A stretch of 62,893 nucleotides of DNA from Glutinoglossum americanum (Eukaryota > Ascomycota > Geoglossomycetes > Geoglossales > Geoglossaceae). The stretch spans positions 1 through 62,893 of the forward strand of contig JAGHQL010000163.1 in the NCBI GenBank assembly GCA_020080175.1, written 5' to 3'. Below are positions 1 to 10,654 of this stretch, in pieces. How positions within the stretch are numbered: position 1 is the first letter of the stretch; each line of letters begins with the position of its first letter. A program made the translations under genes and the position numbers. The notes under the pieces were generated by a model. The model saw only the letters and a program-made list of their open reading frames with translations, searched no databases and was not told where the DNA came from.

Positions 1-309
1 TCCAGCGAGGCAAGTGGAAGCGGTATAGGCAACGCTAGCCGCATCCCTTACACCTCATTAGGAGGACAGCGATTAGTTCTATTACATATTGAATGACAAT
101 GGATTCTAGCTCTCTATATAGCCGCACCACGAAGGCATAACGCCGTATAACCCGATCGTTTAGCCGTAGCGGTCATACCGACTGCGTAGACGCTGGCACA
201 CTGCCACTGCAACCCATCAGACCTACGCTAAGGTCTAACAACCTTACTCAGCCTCTCAATATTAGTTGTTTTAGTATATTAAAATGCTTATATGACAAGC
301 AACTCAAAG

Positions 310-835
310 CCTTTATCAACACTCATGTCAACCACATCACTAAGGTCAAATTCTTTATTACATTCAAGGCTGCTCACATTAACATTATAATGACTAAAAA
401 TGACAAAGTTAGCTCTTGAGGTGCTGGCCTTGTACTGTATGACCTCCAGGCCACCTTATCAAAGCTTGATGTTAAGCTACAGATACCAACATCAACTTGA
501 CCCCCTTCTCAGAGTCTGACCCTTGAGTCTTCCTAGGCTGCGCATCGGGTCGTGTAGGGCCGGGTTTTGGCACCTTCAACCCGGCCGCTTGGCAACCCTC
601 GGGTAGGGTCGGGTACCCGAAACCCGTTGCGCAGTCTAAGTCTTCCAAACACCACACAACCTCAACAAAGCTGTTTCACAGTTCAAACACATACAGAACC
701 AGATTGCCAATTATTAAAGTTCTTCAACCAGTATATTTTCAGCTATAAAGCAATTAGCAAAGGGTACACAGCTGTTTGCTTATGAGGTAACCCTTCTACA
801 GGAGAAGGTCAGGACTCTTCAGCAGGCCAACCACG
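310..835 (+). pseudogene. Decayed Fot1/Pogo-family transposase, C-terminal part only
   Basis: Read in frame pieces, the plus strand recalls the C-terminal end of fungal Fot1/Pogo (Tigger-like, DDE) transposases. Near 310-470 there is a block like FINTHVNHITKVKFF, then GAGLVLYDLQATLSKLDVKL, where intact members typically carry a GAGLVP-D-VLSKLDV type motif. After the inserted miniature element, 640-835 continues with AIKQLAKGTQ and LLQEKVRTLQQANH. This resembles the K-G-Q helix and the LL-EN-LRAAN coiled coil that close these proteins. Stops interrupt it (one precedes GAGLV, another lies near 700) and the catalytic DDE core is absent, so this is a dead fragment. It is split by a 101 bp MITE at 536-636. 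The family call rests on motif memory. Confidence 0.6.
536..636. mobile_element. MITE copy A, 101 bp, TA target duplication
   Basis: The element begins GGCTGCGCATCGGGT and ends ACCCGTTGCGCAGTC. The reverse complement of the end is GACTGCGCAACGGGT, which matches the start except at two positions. TA dinucleotides flank both sides (534-535 and 637-638), as expected for Tc1/mariner/pogo-type insertion. The interior is GC-rich and noncoding. It sits inside the decayed Fot1/Pogo transposase remnant, so it landed after or during the decay of that element. The autonomous partner is unknown. The shared TA preference fits a pogo-like transposase, but that is inference. Confidence 0.75.
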
Positions 836-839
836 CTTA

Positions 840-989
840 GGCTGCGCATCGGGTCGAGTAGGGTCGGGTTTTGGCACCTTTAACCCGGCCAACCCGCTCG
901 CTAAAGTTTCCCAAAGCGGTAAAACTTAGTGAAACTAGCAGTTTTAGGCAACTTTAGCGAGAGGACATTGGAAAACCCATTGCGCAGTC
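840..989. mobile_element. MITE copy B, 150 bp, same family as copy A
   Basis: This element starts GGCTGCGCATCGGGT and ends ACCCATTGCGCAGTC, flanked by TA at 838-839 and 990-991. Its first 55 or so bases are nearly identical to copy A and lie in the same orientation, but the middle is replaced by a longer palindromic segment (897-961). The two copies are therefore related members of one family that differ by an internal insertion or deletion. There is no coding capacity. Confidence 0.75.
897..961. repeat. Fold-back palindrome inside MITE copy B
   Basis: Perfect 12-base inverted arms, CTCGCTAAAGTT (897-908) and AACTTTAGCGAG (950-961), enclose about 41 bases. These contain a second inverted pair (TAAAACT / AGTTTTA). 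Copy A lacks this segment, so it may be a second miniature element nested in the first, or an internal arm lost from copy A. Confidence 0.6.
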
Positions 990-1831
990 TAGTCACACTG
1001 GCTTGGTATTACCCCTACTTACCCGGCCGCTCTCATGGCCACGAAACCTAATGTGCAGCAGCCTAATTTTAACATTGTGTACGAATTTCTCATTTTCAAC
1101 GGCAGAGTTATCTCTAGTAAGTTTGTCTCATTGAGCTTATTAGGCTCGTCAAAATTTGGTGACTTTCTAGACTTAGATTTAGGCTCCTTAAGGACTATGG
1201 GTTATTTGAGAGCATTTTAATGTAGATTTAAGAAAGAACCTCCCCTAAAACGACAGGCTCTGGGTTGGATCTGTAGAGAGACATGGGGCAACCTGTAGCA
1301 ACGGACCGGGGCTATGGATTGCGGGCCACAGTCTGCAGCGATACTCCTAACTCACCACCTTGTGTTTGGCGTAAGAGCATTTGTGGGGAGTTGGAAGTTG
1401 ATTTGGTGGTAGCTGTAAAACTATAGTCACTGTGGTGATATTTCTGCTAGACCCACGGTTTCTGACCTATGTTCTGTGAGCTGAGTCAATTGGTTTCTCT
1501 ATCGCCTTGGAAAGCTGGTAAGGATGGATGTAAGGGGCGCGAGCACTTGACATCTCAGCTTGGTGGTGTTTCGTTTGGACCATGCTACTTGGAAACGTGG
1601 TCCATTCCACCAAAAAGTCTGTATTTATTGTCTAAGGTGAACTCTGACTTATCCTGTTCGAAGGATGAAATCTCCTTTCGTCTCGATGCTTTGCTCATAT
1701 CCTGGGTGTGGAGTTGTAGAATTAGGGGACATCACTAGTCCTCTACCTCTAGAATATATGCAAGTTTATGTCCTTTTGGGTGGTTTCCGGCTCTAACGTT
1801 GGTGGGATAGCGGTTTGGACGTGGTCGAACT

Positions 1832-2896
1832 TCACACTAGAAGAACACTGCGCGCCCGACGTTAGTTATTGCAAAAGGAGTTTGAAATCTGTTAACATAC
1901 GCATTTATGCACCCATCATTTTCGCAATTATTCGTGATTTGTGCCCACCGTCCCCATACAATCTTCCCACCAGCTGTCACAAGTCCTAACTCACTAACAT
2001 TGACTTCAATGATGGTTCCTTTTGTTAATACGCCTAACTGGGTATACATGGGATTCTGTGGGTTCTTTTTTACTGATATTATCGGAAGTTGGACGGTGAC
2101 GCCGAGTTCTGGATGGGTGACATTGGCCTTCTTGTAACGCAGACCCATAGGCCGGATAAACCTCTCATATTTGACCGGACGTCGAGTGAAATCGTTGCCA
2201 ACTGGGGGCCGTAAGTTTGACGGGAAATGCAATATGGATAGCATCGGATCGACTAATGACCTACCGAAAGTGGGCTTTGTGATCATCCTTTTCCAGCCTT
2301 TTTTCGCTGTCTTCTTGCCCGTCTTGACAACCTTGAACATTTCGTCTTCAGCGATACCTCGTACTTTTGGTAAGGGCACACTGAATTTCGCAGCTTTCTC
2401 CGCTCGCTTGTTTTTTATTGCGCTGGATAGAGCTTTTGCATGCGATGCTTGGGACCGATCTAGAAGATACTGTGGAATCGGTGTAGCCGATGGCTGGTTT
2501 GGCTCTGATGATTTGACATTGCGTTGCTCGTGAGTCCTGATCTGCTTTTTCATCTGGATCTTTTCGGCGCGTCTCTTCTTCTGGTAGAGTTTAGCTCGCA
2601 ATCCAGTGAGCTTCTGGGCATCCTGTGACTGTTTATGCCCTTCTCTGGCCAGTCGCTTTCGCTTTCGTTCCTCATAGTCATAACTAATTGCCGTTAGTTC
2701 TATCTTATTGGTACTGCTTGACTAGGGCATGACCATACCGCTTTCCATTCTGTTTCTGCCATCTCTCAACATACCTGTAGGTTTTTAGAATTACGGACGT
2801 GGTAGATATTGGCTAGGTGACCTACTCATTTTGAGGCTTTTCAAACAGTTAGCTTGTATTTATTAACTTGAGAGCATGTTTCAAAGACTGTACCAT
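1832..2896 (-). CDS. NSA2: Ribosome biogenesis protein NSA2 (six exons)
   Basis: Nsa2 is an eS8-fold nucleolar factor of pre-60S particles needed for ITS2 (27S) rRNA processing. I place exons at 2894-2896, 2826-2836, 2739-2774, 2265-2683, 1901-2201 and 1832-1847. All introns are GT-AG. The product is 261 residues, the same length as yeast Nsa2. It starts MPQNEYVERW, carries the basic DYEERKRKR segment and the [12 protein letters not shown] and [11 protein letters not shown] blocks, and ends in the family terminus GCINAVLLV. The start ATG is an exon by itself, followed by an intron with a GCTAAC branch site and then an 11-nt exon. The last intron (1848-1900) has a TAACTAAC branch site. Reading through the introns gives a longer open frame without the family termini. 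It is divergent from bL21m. Confidence 0.9.
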
Positions 2897-3106
2897 TGTT
2901 ATTAGTCACGCTGGGCACAAATAACAGAGATGTGGGCGTTCGATTAAAGTAACTACAAATATTGGCGAATTTGGTGGAAATCGAGAATCTTGGCGTCTTG
3001 GCAGACGCCACTGCAAAATCCAAATTGGGTAATCCCGCGTCCTGACTTAGAACTTTTGTCCGTTCATCCTCCACACAATCAATTCTCTCTTTGCCGGAAA
3101 GCTCTG
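2897..3106. promoter_or_regulatory. Shared upstream region of NSA2 and bL21m
   Basis: About 210 bases separate the inferred start codons of two divergent genes, one for cytosolic ribosome assembly and one for a mitochondrial ribosomal protein. It must hold both core promoters. I see no clear TATA box. Confidence 0.5.
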
Positions 3107-3748
3107 ATGATGTTAAGTAGGGCGTTGGGGAGGACTATGCTTGGCATGCGACGGTCATCCGTCCTCCAATCGATACATAACCATTCGAGGCTCTTCAGTT
3201 CCGCTTTCCCGATTCGTTACATCTCTGAAAGCTCAATTGGGGAGCATGACCCGCCGACAATATCGACTGCAGGTGACCCTTTTCCATCTCATGGATCTGA
3301 GTTTGGTCCTCTGCTATCTCGGAATGTGCGGTTATCAGATACTCTGCTCGACGACTCTATTCAAGCTCTGCTTCCGCTGCTTAGCGCACAGGGACCTCAC
3401 TACATTACTGCCCTCATTCATGCTCAACCATATCTCCTCATGGCTGGTGACACTCTTCGGTTACCGTTTCGGATGCCCGGCGTCGTACCAGGCGACATCC
3501 TCCGGCTCAACCGCGCGTCAAATATCGGGAGTCGAGACTTGACCTTGAAAGGGATGCCATATATAGATGAGCGGCTCTTTGAATGTAGGGCAAGGGTAAT
3601 TGGCGTCGAGGCTGAGCCGATGAGGGTTAAGGAGAAAACGAAACGAAGACAGAGGAGAGTGAAAACGGTGCGGAGCAAGCATAGGTTTACTATTTTGAAG
3701 ATATCGGAACTAAAGATCAATTTGGTGGAAGACATTGAGACGTCATAA
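3107..3748 (+). CDS. MRPL49: Mitochondrial large-subunit ribosomal protein bL21m
   Basis: The 213-residue product belongs to the bL21 family, which binds 23S-type rRNA of the mitochondrial large subunit (yeast Mrpl49). The N-terminus MMLSRALGRTMLGMRRSS is Arg-rich and lacks acidic residues, as expected for a mitochondrial targeting peptide. The L21 core runs from about residue 95 (YITALIHAQPYLLMAGD, LPFRMPGVVPGDILRL) to the end. It includes RARVIGVEAEPMRVKEKTKR and the basic RSKHRFTILKISEL, the L21 KH-R-TVLKI signature. No intron is needed. The frame is open upstream to 2990, but that stretch begins with TTG and is not mitochondrial in character, so the ATG pair at 3107/3110 is preferred. Confidence 0.88.
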   Translation: MMLSRALGRTMLGMRRSSVLQSIHNHSRLFSSAFPIRYISESSIGEHDPPTISTAGDPFPSHGSEFGPLLSRNVRLSDTLLDDSIQALLPLLSAQGPHYITALIHAQPYLLMAGDTLRLPFRMPGVVPGDILRLNRASNIGSRDLTLKGMPYIDERLFECRARVIGVEAEPMRVKEKTKRRQRRVKTVRSKHRFTILKISELKINLVEDIETS

Positions 3749-4268
3749 TATTCGGCGGGATTGTGCAAGAGTGGGATAATTGACGGTGCTGGGGACGATG
3801 TCGAAGAAGCTTGGCTGGGTGTCGTTTCGTGTTGGGAAGATACTAGATAGGATGCCATCGAGAAGATTTTGTGCAGCTATAGAACAGCATTTCATGGCGT
3901 CACTCAGCACAACAGGTACTATATTGTATTAGTGATGTTAAGACTGTTCAATAAGTAGATGTGGATAAAAGTTATGTCTGCTTGTATTTATGTACAATGC
4001 TCCAGTAAGGGACTGGCTTAGAAGTTTCTGATCCAATTTGAACAGCACTCCAACCTCATTGTGACATGGTACTGCCAACTTCATCTAATCATACTCGCCT
4101 GCCCCAATTTATGGATGCTTGGGAAGCCTTTCGGATCGGGGGACAGTGATATCCTTCGCAATTGCTTAGGTTACGGAACTGCAAAGGAAGTCTGGAGGTT
4201 TCGATGCACCACTTGCCGAGGGAAGATATATGCTCCTCGAATAATAGTGAAGCGTTCCAAAGAAAACG
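3749..4268. other. Intergenic, convergent 3' ends of bL21m and MPS1
   Basis: About 520 bases contain the 3' UTRs of two convergent genes. Only short, uncharacterised open frames are present. I see nothing else. Confidence 0.5.
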
Positions 4269-6894
4269 TTATCCGCGTCCTTCCTCCCGCAAGGCTCTCT
4301 TTATCCTTGCGAAGAAGCCCGCGGGCCAAGTAGCCAGCTCCGCCTCACTAGGAATCCCAATTTTATCGCAATGATTGACAACGTTCGCGAGAATTCGCCC
4401 CAAGAGGTCCTGACTGATTTCAACAAGCCCCTCGTTTTCCGAATCAGGATAGAGGAATGGGTCTCTCTCATCCAAAAGATCTCTGATTGTGGGTCGCAAG
4501 TGCTGATCCCGTTGCAGGCAACCCTTCAGCGTCCTGACTAAACACGGAGGCACAAACATCCCTCCAACGCCTTTAGTAGGATATTCAATAATGTGGTTTG
4601 GATTCGGAATAGCCATGATCCTTTGGATCTGGTTCGTGATATGAGCAAACGGAGGCTTGCCGTAAACCATCTGGTATAGTATACAACCCAGGCTCCAGAT
4701 ATCACTCGCTTTCCCTAGCTTCATCATCTTCCCAGCATTTGAAGGCAGGCCACTTTTGGAGTTTGAATCCACGATAGCCTCGGGGGACATGTAGTTCGGT
4801 GTTCCTACCTGCTGCTCTCGGTGTACGTTCACCGTATCGTCCTGAATAGCATTGGCAATACCAAAGTCTATGAGCTTCAGACGGCCTTGAACGAGAAGGA
4901 AATTGGCTGGTTTCAAGTCTGAATGCACAATGTCGTGGCCATGAACAGCTTGTACACACTCAAGCATCTCCTTCCAATAGTGCCGGGTAAGGGATATGTC
5001 GAATTTCGCGTTCTCCGGGTTCAAACGAACTGTAAGGATGCGGCTGAGATCCGAATCACCAATTTCCATGAGCTGCAATTAATCCTAGTTAGCTGGGATA
5101 CTAGCAGTAGACTGACCTAGGACTTACCACACTTAGGGTTTGTTTTTCATCGTTGACCTCCCAATCGAACAACCTGACTACCCTGTCGACGCTATCGAGC
5201 TTTTTCAACAACTCAATCTCTCCCTTGTAGCCCCTAATAGCGATCTCATCAACGTCCTCTAATGTGACCTTTTTGAGCGCAAATATCTTGTAGTTTTCGG
5301 CCATTACCCTGTAGACTCTAGAACTACCCCCTCGCCCGATGCAATCCATCCGAGTAAACGTCTTGCCATTGATAATGACGTGGTTTCGACGTTTGCGCGA
5401 ATGCGAGGTAGTTGCCGCTCCTGCTGTAGCCGTTGCTGTTTCAAGAACAGACATCTTGGGTGGTGGTGGAGCTGGGCGATGGGGGGTGTTTTGGTTCCGA
5501 GCGGACAGAACCCTCCTTTCGGGGGATGCGGCCGCAGAAGCAGCTCCAAGCATTGTATCTCCCGGCAGATTTGAGGCCTTCTTGACTTGATCGAGGAGCG
5601 CAAAGCCAGATGGCTTGTTCCTCTTGAAGGTCGGGGGGGGCTCGTTCTCTTGATCGTGCGCCGAGGGCATAGAAGGTGGAGGTGCGGGTACTTTAAATGT
5701 AGGTTGTAGGTGAGCACTGGGAAACTTGCTAGAGGTGCCTGAGCCAGCCGACTGCAATGTAACCCGCTGTGGTTGTGGGGAATTTGAGATCAACGACTTT
5801 ACATCTCTATCCTTTGGCGCCGGACTAGCAATTATTGGTTTTAGGTGCTGTGAGTCCTCCTGAGGAAGCCGATTAGGGTCGCAGTGGCCGCTAAGGCCCA
5901 AGGATGACTGATCTCTAGATATTACATTGTCAGGCGGCCGCGCCTCTGCATCAACCCCGTTGTCCACGGAGGGTAGCCTGGTGTCTTCTCGGCCTGAACT
6001 TCCATCTTCTTCACTCTGTCTCCTCCTTCCTCGCCTTGCTGGGCCGCTTAAAAAGCTTCCAGCAACTTTCCCTACCCTTTTCACTCGCAACGAACTTCCT
6101 TGCGCTGTAAGTCCATACTCTTCGCCGCCTCTTGCCCTCCCTACCGTAGAAGAGCCATATGGGAGAATATTGCCCTGGCTATTAACTGCATGGGACCGCG
6201 TAGTCACTGGAATCATGGGTGCATTTTCTTCATGCGTGCCTAGGCTGCGATCTGAAGAATTGGGGTTATTCGAACTGGAACCACTAGATGACATGCTAGT
6301 GTAGGATACACCGCCTTTAATTTGGATATTTCTTGGTCGCGGCGCAGGAGTTATTAGCTCCTGGGAACTGCTGTCTTGAGGCCGGGATGGCTTGCCTTCG
6401 CTCGCAGGCTGAGAGCCCGAACTCGGTGCACTTCTTCGCATTGCTGTAGAACTTGGCGAACCAGAGCTGAGTCGCACCACGCGAGGAGCAAGACAAGGAC
6501 TGCCATTTCGGCATTGGGGGGATTGTTTTGATGGTAGTTTATTGTGATCCCCACGATCGTTCAGACTTCCTCTTCTAGATTGAGCTCTATCTCTTGGGGG
6601 CACACCCTGGCTTGAAGGCGACGACGCGTCCACCACCGATTGTTCACCGTCCAGTAATGCTTTGGTTAGGGCGCTAAATTTCATAGGCATGAGAATATCA
6701 TCATCTGAACTGTCGCCGATAGAGATCTTTCGCGATGAACCCGATGGCACGCCTTCGACTAGGCTGGCCATGAAGACTGGGGAGTTGCACTTGGGAATTG
6801 GGTGCAAATGTTGTCTCCGGGTAGCCAGTTGAGTTGAGGAGCGTTGCGAGAGGTTATCAGGACCCGCAGGCGTCGGAGACGCTGTTGCTGTCAT
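4269..6894 (-). CDS. MPS1: Mps1/TTK family dual-specificity checkpoint kinase
   Basis: Mps1 acts at kinetochores in the spindle assembly checkpoint and at spindle poles. There are two exons, 5128-6894 and 4269-5072, split by a 55-nt intron (GTAAGT to TTGCAG) inside the kinase domain, giving about 856 residues. The N-terminal half is Ser/Pro-rich and disordered with a short conserved-looking SDDDILMPMKFSALTKALL block. The kinase domain begins near residue 515: glycine loop GRGGSSRVYRV, ALKK lysine, hinge LMEIGDSDL, catalytic HSDLKPANFL, LIDFGIANAI, activation segment VGTPNYMSPEA and SDIWSLGCILYQMVYGKPPF. The HSDLKPANF wording and the DSDLSRIL segment favour Mps1/TTK over other kinases. An upstream in-frame ATG at 6981 would add 29 residues. 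Confidence 0.88.
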
Positions 6895-7182
6895 GTAAAT
6901 CTCTATTCGGGTGTTTGGAATCCTGGGGTTTGTGAGAAGCGAGTTAGTTGTTGGCCAACTGTAAGCACAGCGCGTTTCCACAGCAACGCGACTGTAATCT
7001 GTCGGAGAATTCCAAAACTGTCCAAAAGGTCACAGTCGGTGACGTCTAGATAAAGGTAAACTATAACAAAAAGATCAGGACAAGGGTCTACGGAGTATTG
7101 TGCGCCGGTATTCTTCTACTCGTCAATTCCAGACGAATTTCCCGTCGTGCTTCCAGGTCAGTACGTCGTATCTATTAGATAA

Positions 7183-8607
7183 TCACCTGTCTTCCAGAAC
7201 TAGGAGAACCACGACGCAGATGTCGTCAACTTTTCCTCCGTGGTAAGTTTCTCCTGGATAATATCTATGTACTTCCTTGGCGAACGGTCCATCTATTTTG
7301 GTGTTGAGGCTCGCCACCTTGGCGTGAGTTGCAACAGCCACAGCCAACGTGCTTTGAAGTGTCAGATGTCTGGATTCCCCTCGATCCGTCAGCCTCCCCA
7401 ACCCATCTCCGACTGCCATTCCACTTGTTCTGGATTCCCATGCACCTTTCTCGGTCATATATTGGCTAATTATTCGAAGTGTATCGTGTGCACTAAGGTT
7501 ATCCCAAACACCGTCACTGGCAAAAATGAGCACATCGCCATGCCGAAGAGTGTGATTTGATACAGTGGCATCATCCGGTGAATCGTGAAGGTATGTACCA
7601 CCATAGGCCGTAATCTGTGCTAAAAGCTTTGCCGATATTACCGAGAGTTGGTATGGGGTGTTGAAGGCGTGTGTCTGGGGGCTAGAACAATAGTGGATAG
7701 CATTTAGACGAAGGTGCACGAAACCCGAATCCCCAAGACTATTGCCGGCGATATCAACATCTATGCGCCCTAGCAGATGACAGGCTGGGGGAAATCTACT
7801 CACTTAGCTACTTCTAGGGTGCCGTCTTTTCTGGCTACGCCGATGCACGCAGTGCTTCCTCCAGCGTCTATAGAACTATCTTCCACGACACTCTGGTATC
7901 CCATTTGCATTAACTCACGGGGTTTTAAACCCTTTGAATTAGAGTCCTCTTTGAATTTGTAGGCTGCGCTAGCCATGTGGTCGCAAAATGTGTGCGAGAA
8001 GTCCGCAGGATCAACGCCGGATTCTGCCCAGCCACCAACGCCATCTGCCTAATAACGAGGAAAACGGGTAGGCGTGTTTGTTAGACTATGTTCCCCTCTG
8101 GTGGTATAACGCTATCTAAAAGGGGTGACTCACAATCCCTACAGCAACATCGCCGGTCTCCCCAACTCTACTAATGAAGAAAGCATCCTCACCGCTTGCA
8201 GGCCTATGTCTTCCCCTGTCTGATCTTCCCTCAGTGTTCAATGCTGTGGGCTGAATTCGAGTGTAAGGGTTAAAATTGAAAACATTGGTTTCCGGATCAA
8301 ACTGGTGGCCTTTTGCAGAATAGGACGCCGATATCCGATATGTAAAGCTTGCGATCGATCGAACTACTGAAAAGCGTCGTGACTCCGCTCGAGGGGCGTA
8401 TCGTAACCACCCACTGGTAGACGGAAAGATTATCCGAGCCAGACAGGGACGCCATAAACCGCTTAACGCCTGTTTTTGGACTGGGTGCAAAATCCCATGG
8501 AGTATAGGCCAGAGCTGCTGTTGTCGAGGTGCCGATACATGCCGTGATGGAGATGGTGATAGAGAGACCTTCATCCGTGTTTGGCAGAGTTCCACCTTCC
8601 AGCTCAT
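7183..8607 (-). CDS. PTC7: Mitochondrial PP2C-type phosphatase, Ptc7/PPTC7
   Basis: Ptc7 is a metal-dependent Ser/Thr phosphatase of mitochondria, linked in yeast to coenzyme Q synthesis. There are three exons, 8134-8607, 7804-8048 and 7183-7738, with introns GTGAGT to TTATTAG and GTGAGT to CAATAG. The N-terminus is basic and Ser/Arg-rich, consistent with import. Motifs in order are GEDAFFISRVGETGDVAVGI, ADGVGGWAESGVDP with the metal-binding DG, GGSTACIGV, ANLGDSGF, then VLIFASDGVWDN and KVDDICVVVLLV at the C-terminus, all PPTC7-like. A second ATG 33 bases downstream (8574) is an equally good start. It diverges from PRP4. Confidence 0.87.
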
Positions 8608-8870
8608 AAAAGCTGTGACTGTAGATTTCTGGATAGCTGACAGGAAAATAGCCTGGCATATATTTCTTGCTGGAATGGTTAGGTTATTGCGTCACACTTG
8701 GTAGTTGCACTTTCCTCTCGTTCTTGGTAGGTAATTGTGCATTGTTGGACCTTGTCGCCCTCTGTAAAGTACATTTATGCCTGTATCCGCACTGTCTGTT
8801 TGCCCATACTCGACTTGTTCCGTGCTGGCCTTCCCACGAACTTACCACTACGAGCCATTATTCCAGGATG
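8608..8870. promoter_or_regulatory. Shared upstream region of PTC7 and PRP4
   Basis: A 263-base gap lies between divergent start codons. It contains a pyrimidine-rich patch (8730-8850) on the PRP4-sense strand, a common feature of fungal core promoters. Confidence 0.4.
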
Positions 8871-10654
8871 ATGCACCCCTCGCGGCAAGCGTATGTAGAG
8901 GAAGAGGGATTAGAGGTAAGATAGCTCTGCAAAAATTCCTGTCCTAATATGTTTCAAGCTATTGTTCATGATGGATTCAGCAGGGTGCCTTGCGTACAAG
9001 ACGAGGTCACCGTCGGTGGACGAGAGAGGACCAATGACTGATCGGCATGGTGCTATTACTAGGATACCGATATGGGAGTGGATCTTGTGGATGTCCGTAA
9101 GTGTGGAATTTTGTCTTTGGGCCCGCATTCTAGCTGTGTAGTCGGAGTTGACCTAGTCTGGTGCACTTAGCCGTAGACCGTGACTATTTTATCCCTGGGC
9201 CCCCATCGGGCGTTGCGCCCGAGAAAGCGTCCGCTATTCTTTCTCAATTCTCTCGACGAAGACGGGCAGCTGCCATTGCTGTACCAACAGATGACAGCCG
9301 GGTACGAGCAAGACTACGGGAGATGGGACAACCCATTACTCTATTTGGCGAAGGACCAGCGGACCGGCGAGATCGGCTGCGAGAACTTCTGACACAGCTG
9401 GCCGAAGCCGAGGCCGGGCAGGATGCGGATGGTGATGTACCAATGTTTACTCAAGATGAGGAAGGGGGCCAAACGGAACAGGAAGAAGAATTTTATACAG
9501 CTGGGATTAACGAGCTATTGCTAGCAAGACAGGACATCGCACGATATTCATTGCCAAGGGCCAAACTCAGAATAGCCAGCCAGAAACTGGAGTCGGCGAT
9601 ACCTCTACGAACTCATATAAAGCACCGACGAGCCATTAAAGAGAAACTGCAAGGGTTCGATCTTTTCGGAACGCAGATTGCTGGAGATAGGCCCGTTAGC
9701 ATTACAAGATTCTCTCCGAATTGCAAAATCATCGCTGCTGGGAACTGGGGAGGTGGGATCAAGCTGTTAGGCGTGCCAAATCTAGACGAGATGAGGGTGC
9801 TCCGGGGACACAAGGCGCAGGTTGGAGGAATTAGCTGGTACCCGGGAGCAACGTTGTCGGGCTCCTCTACCTCTCAAAATGCAGTTAATCTTGCTTCAGG
9901 TGGGGGGGAGGGAAATATCCATCTTTGGTCTCTAAACAAAGACACGCCACTTTCCACACTTTCAGGACACACAGGCCGTGTATGCCGCGTAGAGTTCCAT
10001 CCATCAGGCCGCTATCTTGCATCCGCGTCATATGATACCACTTGGAGGTTATGGGATGTCAGTACTACAACCGAGCTACAACTGCAGGAAGGTCATTCCA
10101 GGGAGGTCTATGCGCTTAGCTTCAACACAGATGGGTCACTGCTTGCGAGTGCTGGACTAGATAGCATTGGGAGAATCTGGGACCTGCGAACCGGTCGGAC
10201 GGTTATGATTCTAGATGGGCATATTAGGGAAGTCTATGGGTTGGATTGGGGCGTGGATGGGTATCGTGTGCTTTCAGGGTCTGGAGATGGCTGGGTGAAA
10301 TGCTGGGATGTACGCATGGTTCGTGGTGTTGGTGGAGTGGGAGCTCATCGTGGGGTTGTCTCCGACCTACGTTGGTTCAAGGGACTAGATAATCCTGCTG
10401 GTGGTCGGGATCCAGAGATAGACGAAAAAGGTGAGGCGAAGCCAAAGAAGTCGGGGACCTTTTTTGTGTCTAGCGGGTTTGACAAGAACGTCAACATATT
10501 CTCAGCGGATGATTGGGCTCTAGCAAAATCGCTGAGCGGTCATTCCGGCAACGTCCTTAGCGTCGATGTAAGCTCCGACGGCAGGTGGATTGCCAGTAGT
10601 GGGCATGATAGGACAGTGAAACTTTGGGGGCGAGAAGACGGCGAGGCTATTTGA
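8871..10654 (+). CDS. PRP4: U4/U6 snRNP component Prp4 (SFM motif plus WD40)
   Basis: Prp4 is a spliceosomal U4/U6 protein. Exon 1 is 8871-8890 and exon 2 is 9157-10654, joined over a 266-nt intron (GTATGT to GACCTAG). This gives MHPSRQALV-HLAVDRDYFIPG, the usual fungal N-terminus. The first in-frame codon upstream in exon 2 is GTG, so the spliced start is needed. The SFM-type segment AAAIAVPTDDSRVRARLREMG, QPITLFGEGPADRRDRLREL lies around residues 40-80. It is followed by an acidic linker and seven WD40 blades ending in SGHSGNVLSVDV and HDRTVKLWG. An ATG immediately upstream (8868) is possible. The 5' intron is longer than most here and is the least certain part. Nuclear function follows from the family. 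Confidence 0.87.

Larger units (their letters stand above)
1..1831. other. Transposon-derived gene-free left flank
   Basis: No intact gene is visible here. The first 1 kb holds a decayed DNA transposase tail and two miniature inverted-repeat elements, listed separately. From about 1000 to 1830 the short reading frames have no recognisable protein and frequent stops in all frames. It probably is old intergenic or repeat-derived sequence downstream of NSA2, whose stop codon is at 1832. I see no tRNA or rRNA in it. Confidence 0.6.

Noticed and set aside
2990-3106. N-terminal extension of bL21m
   Set aside because: The open frame begins with TTG, would overlap the divergent promoter, and does not resemble a targeting peptide. 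The ATG at 3107 is followed by a good one.
9161-9163. GTG as PRP4 start
   Set aside because: Fungal nuclear genes start at ATG, and a spliced upstream exon supplies the conserved MHPSRQALV start.
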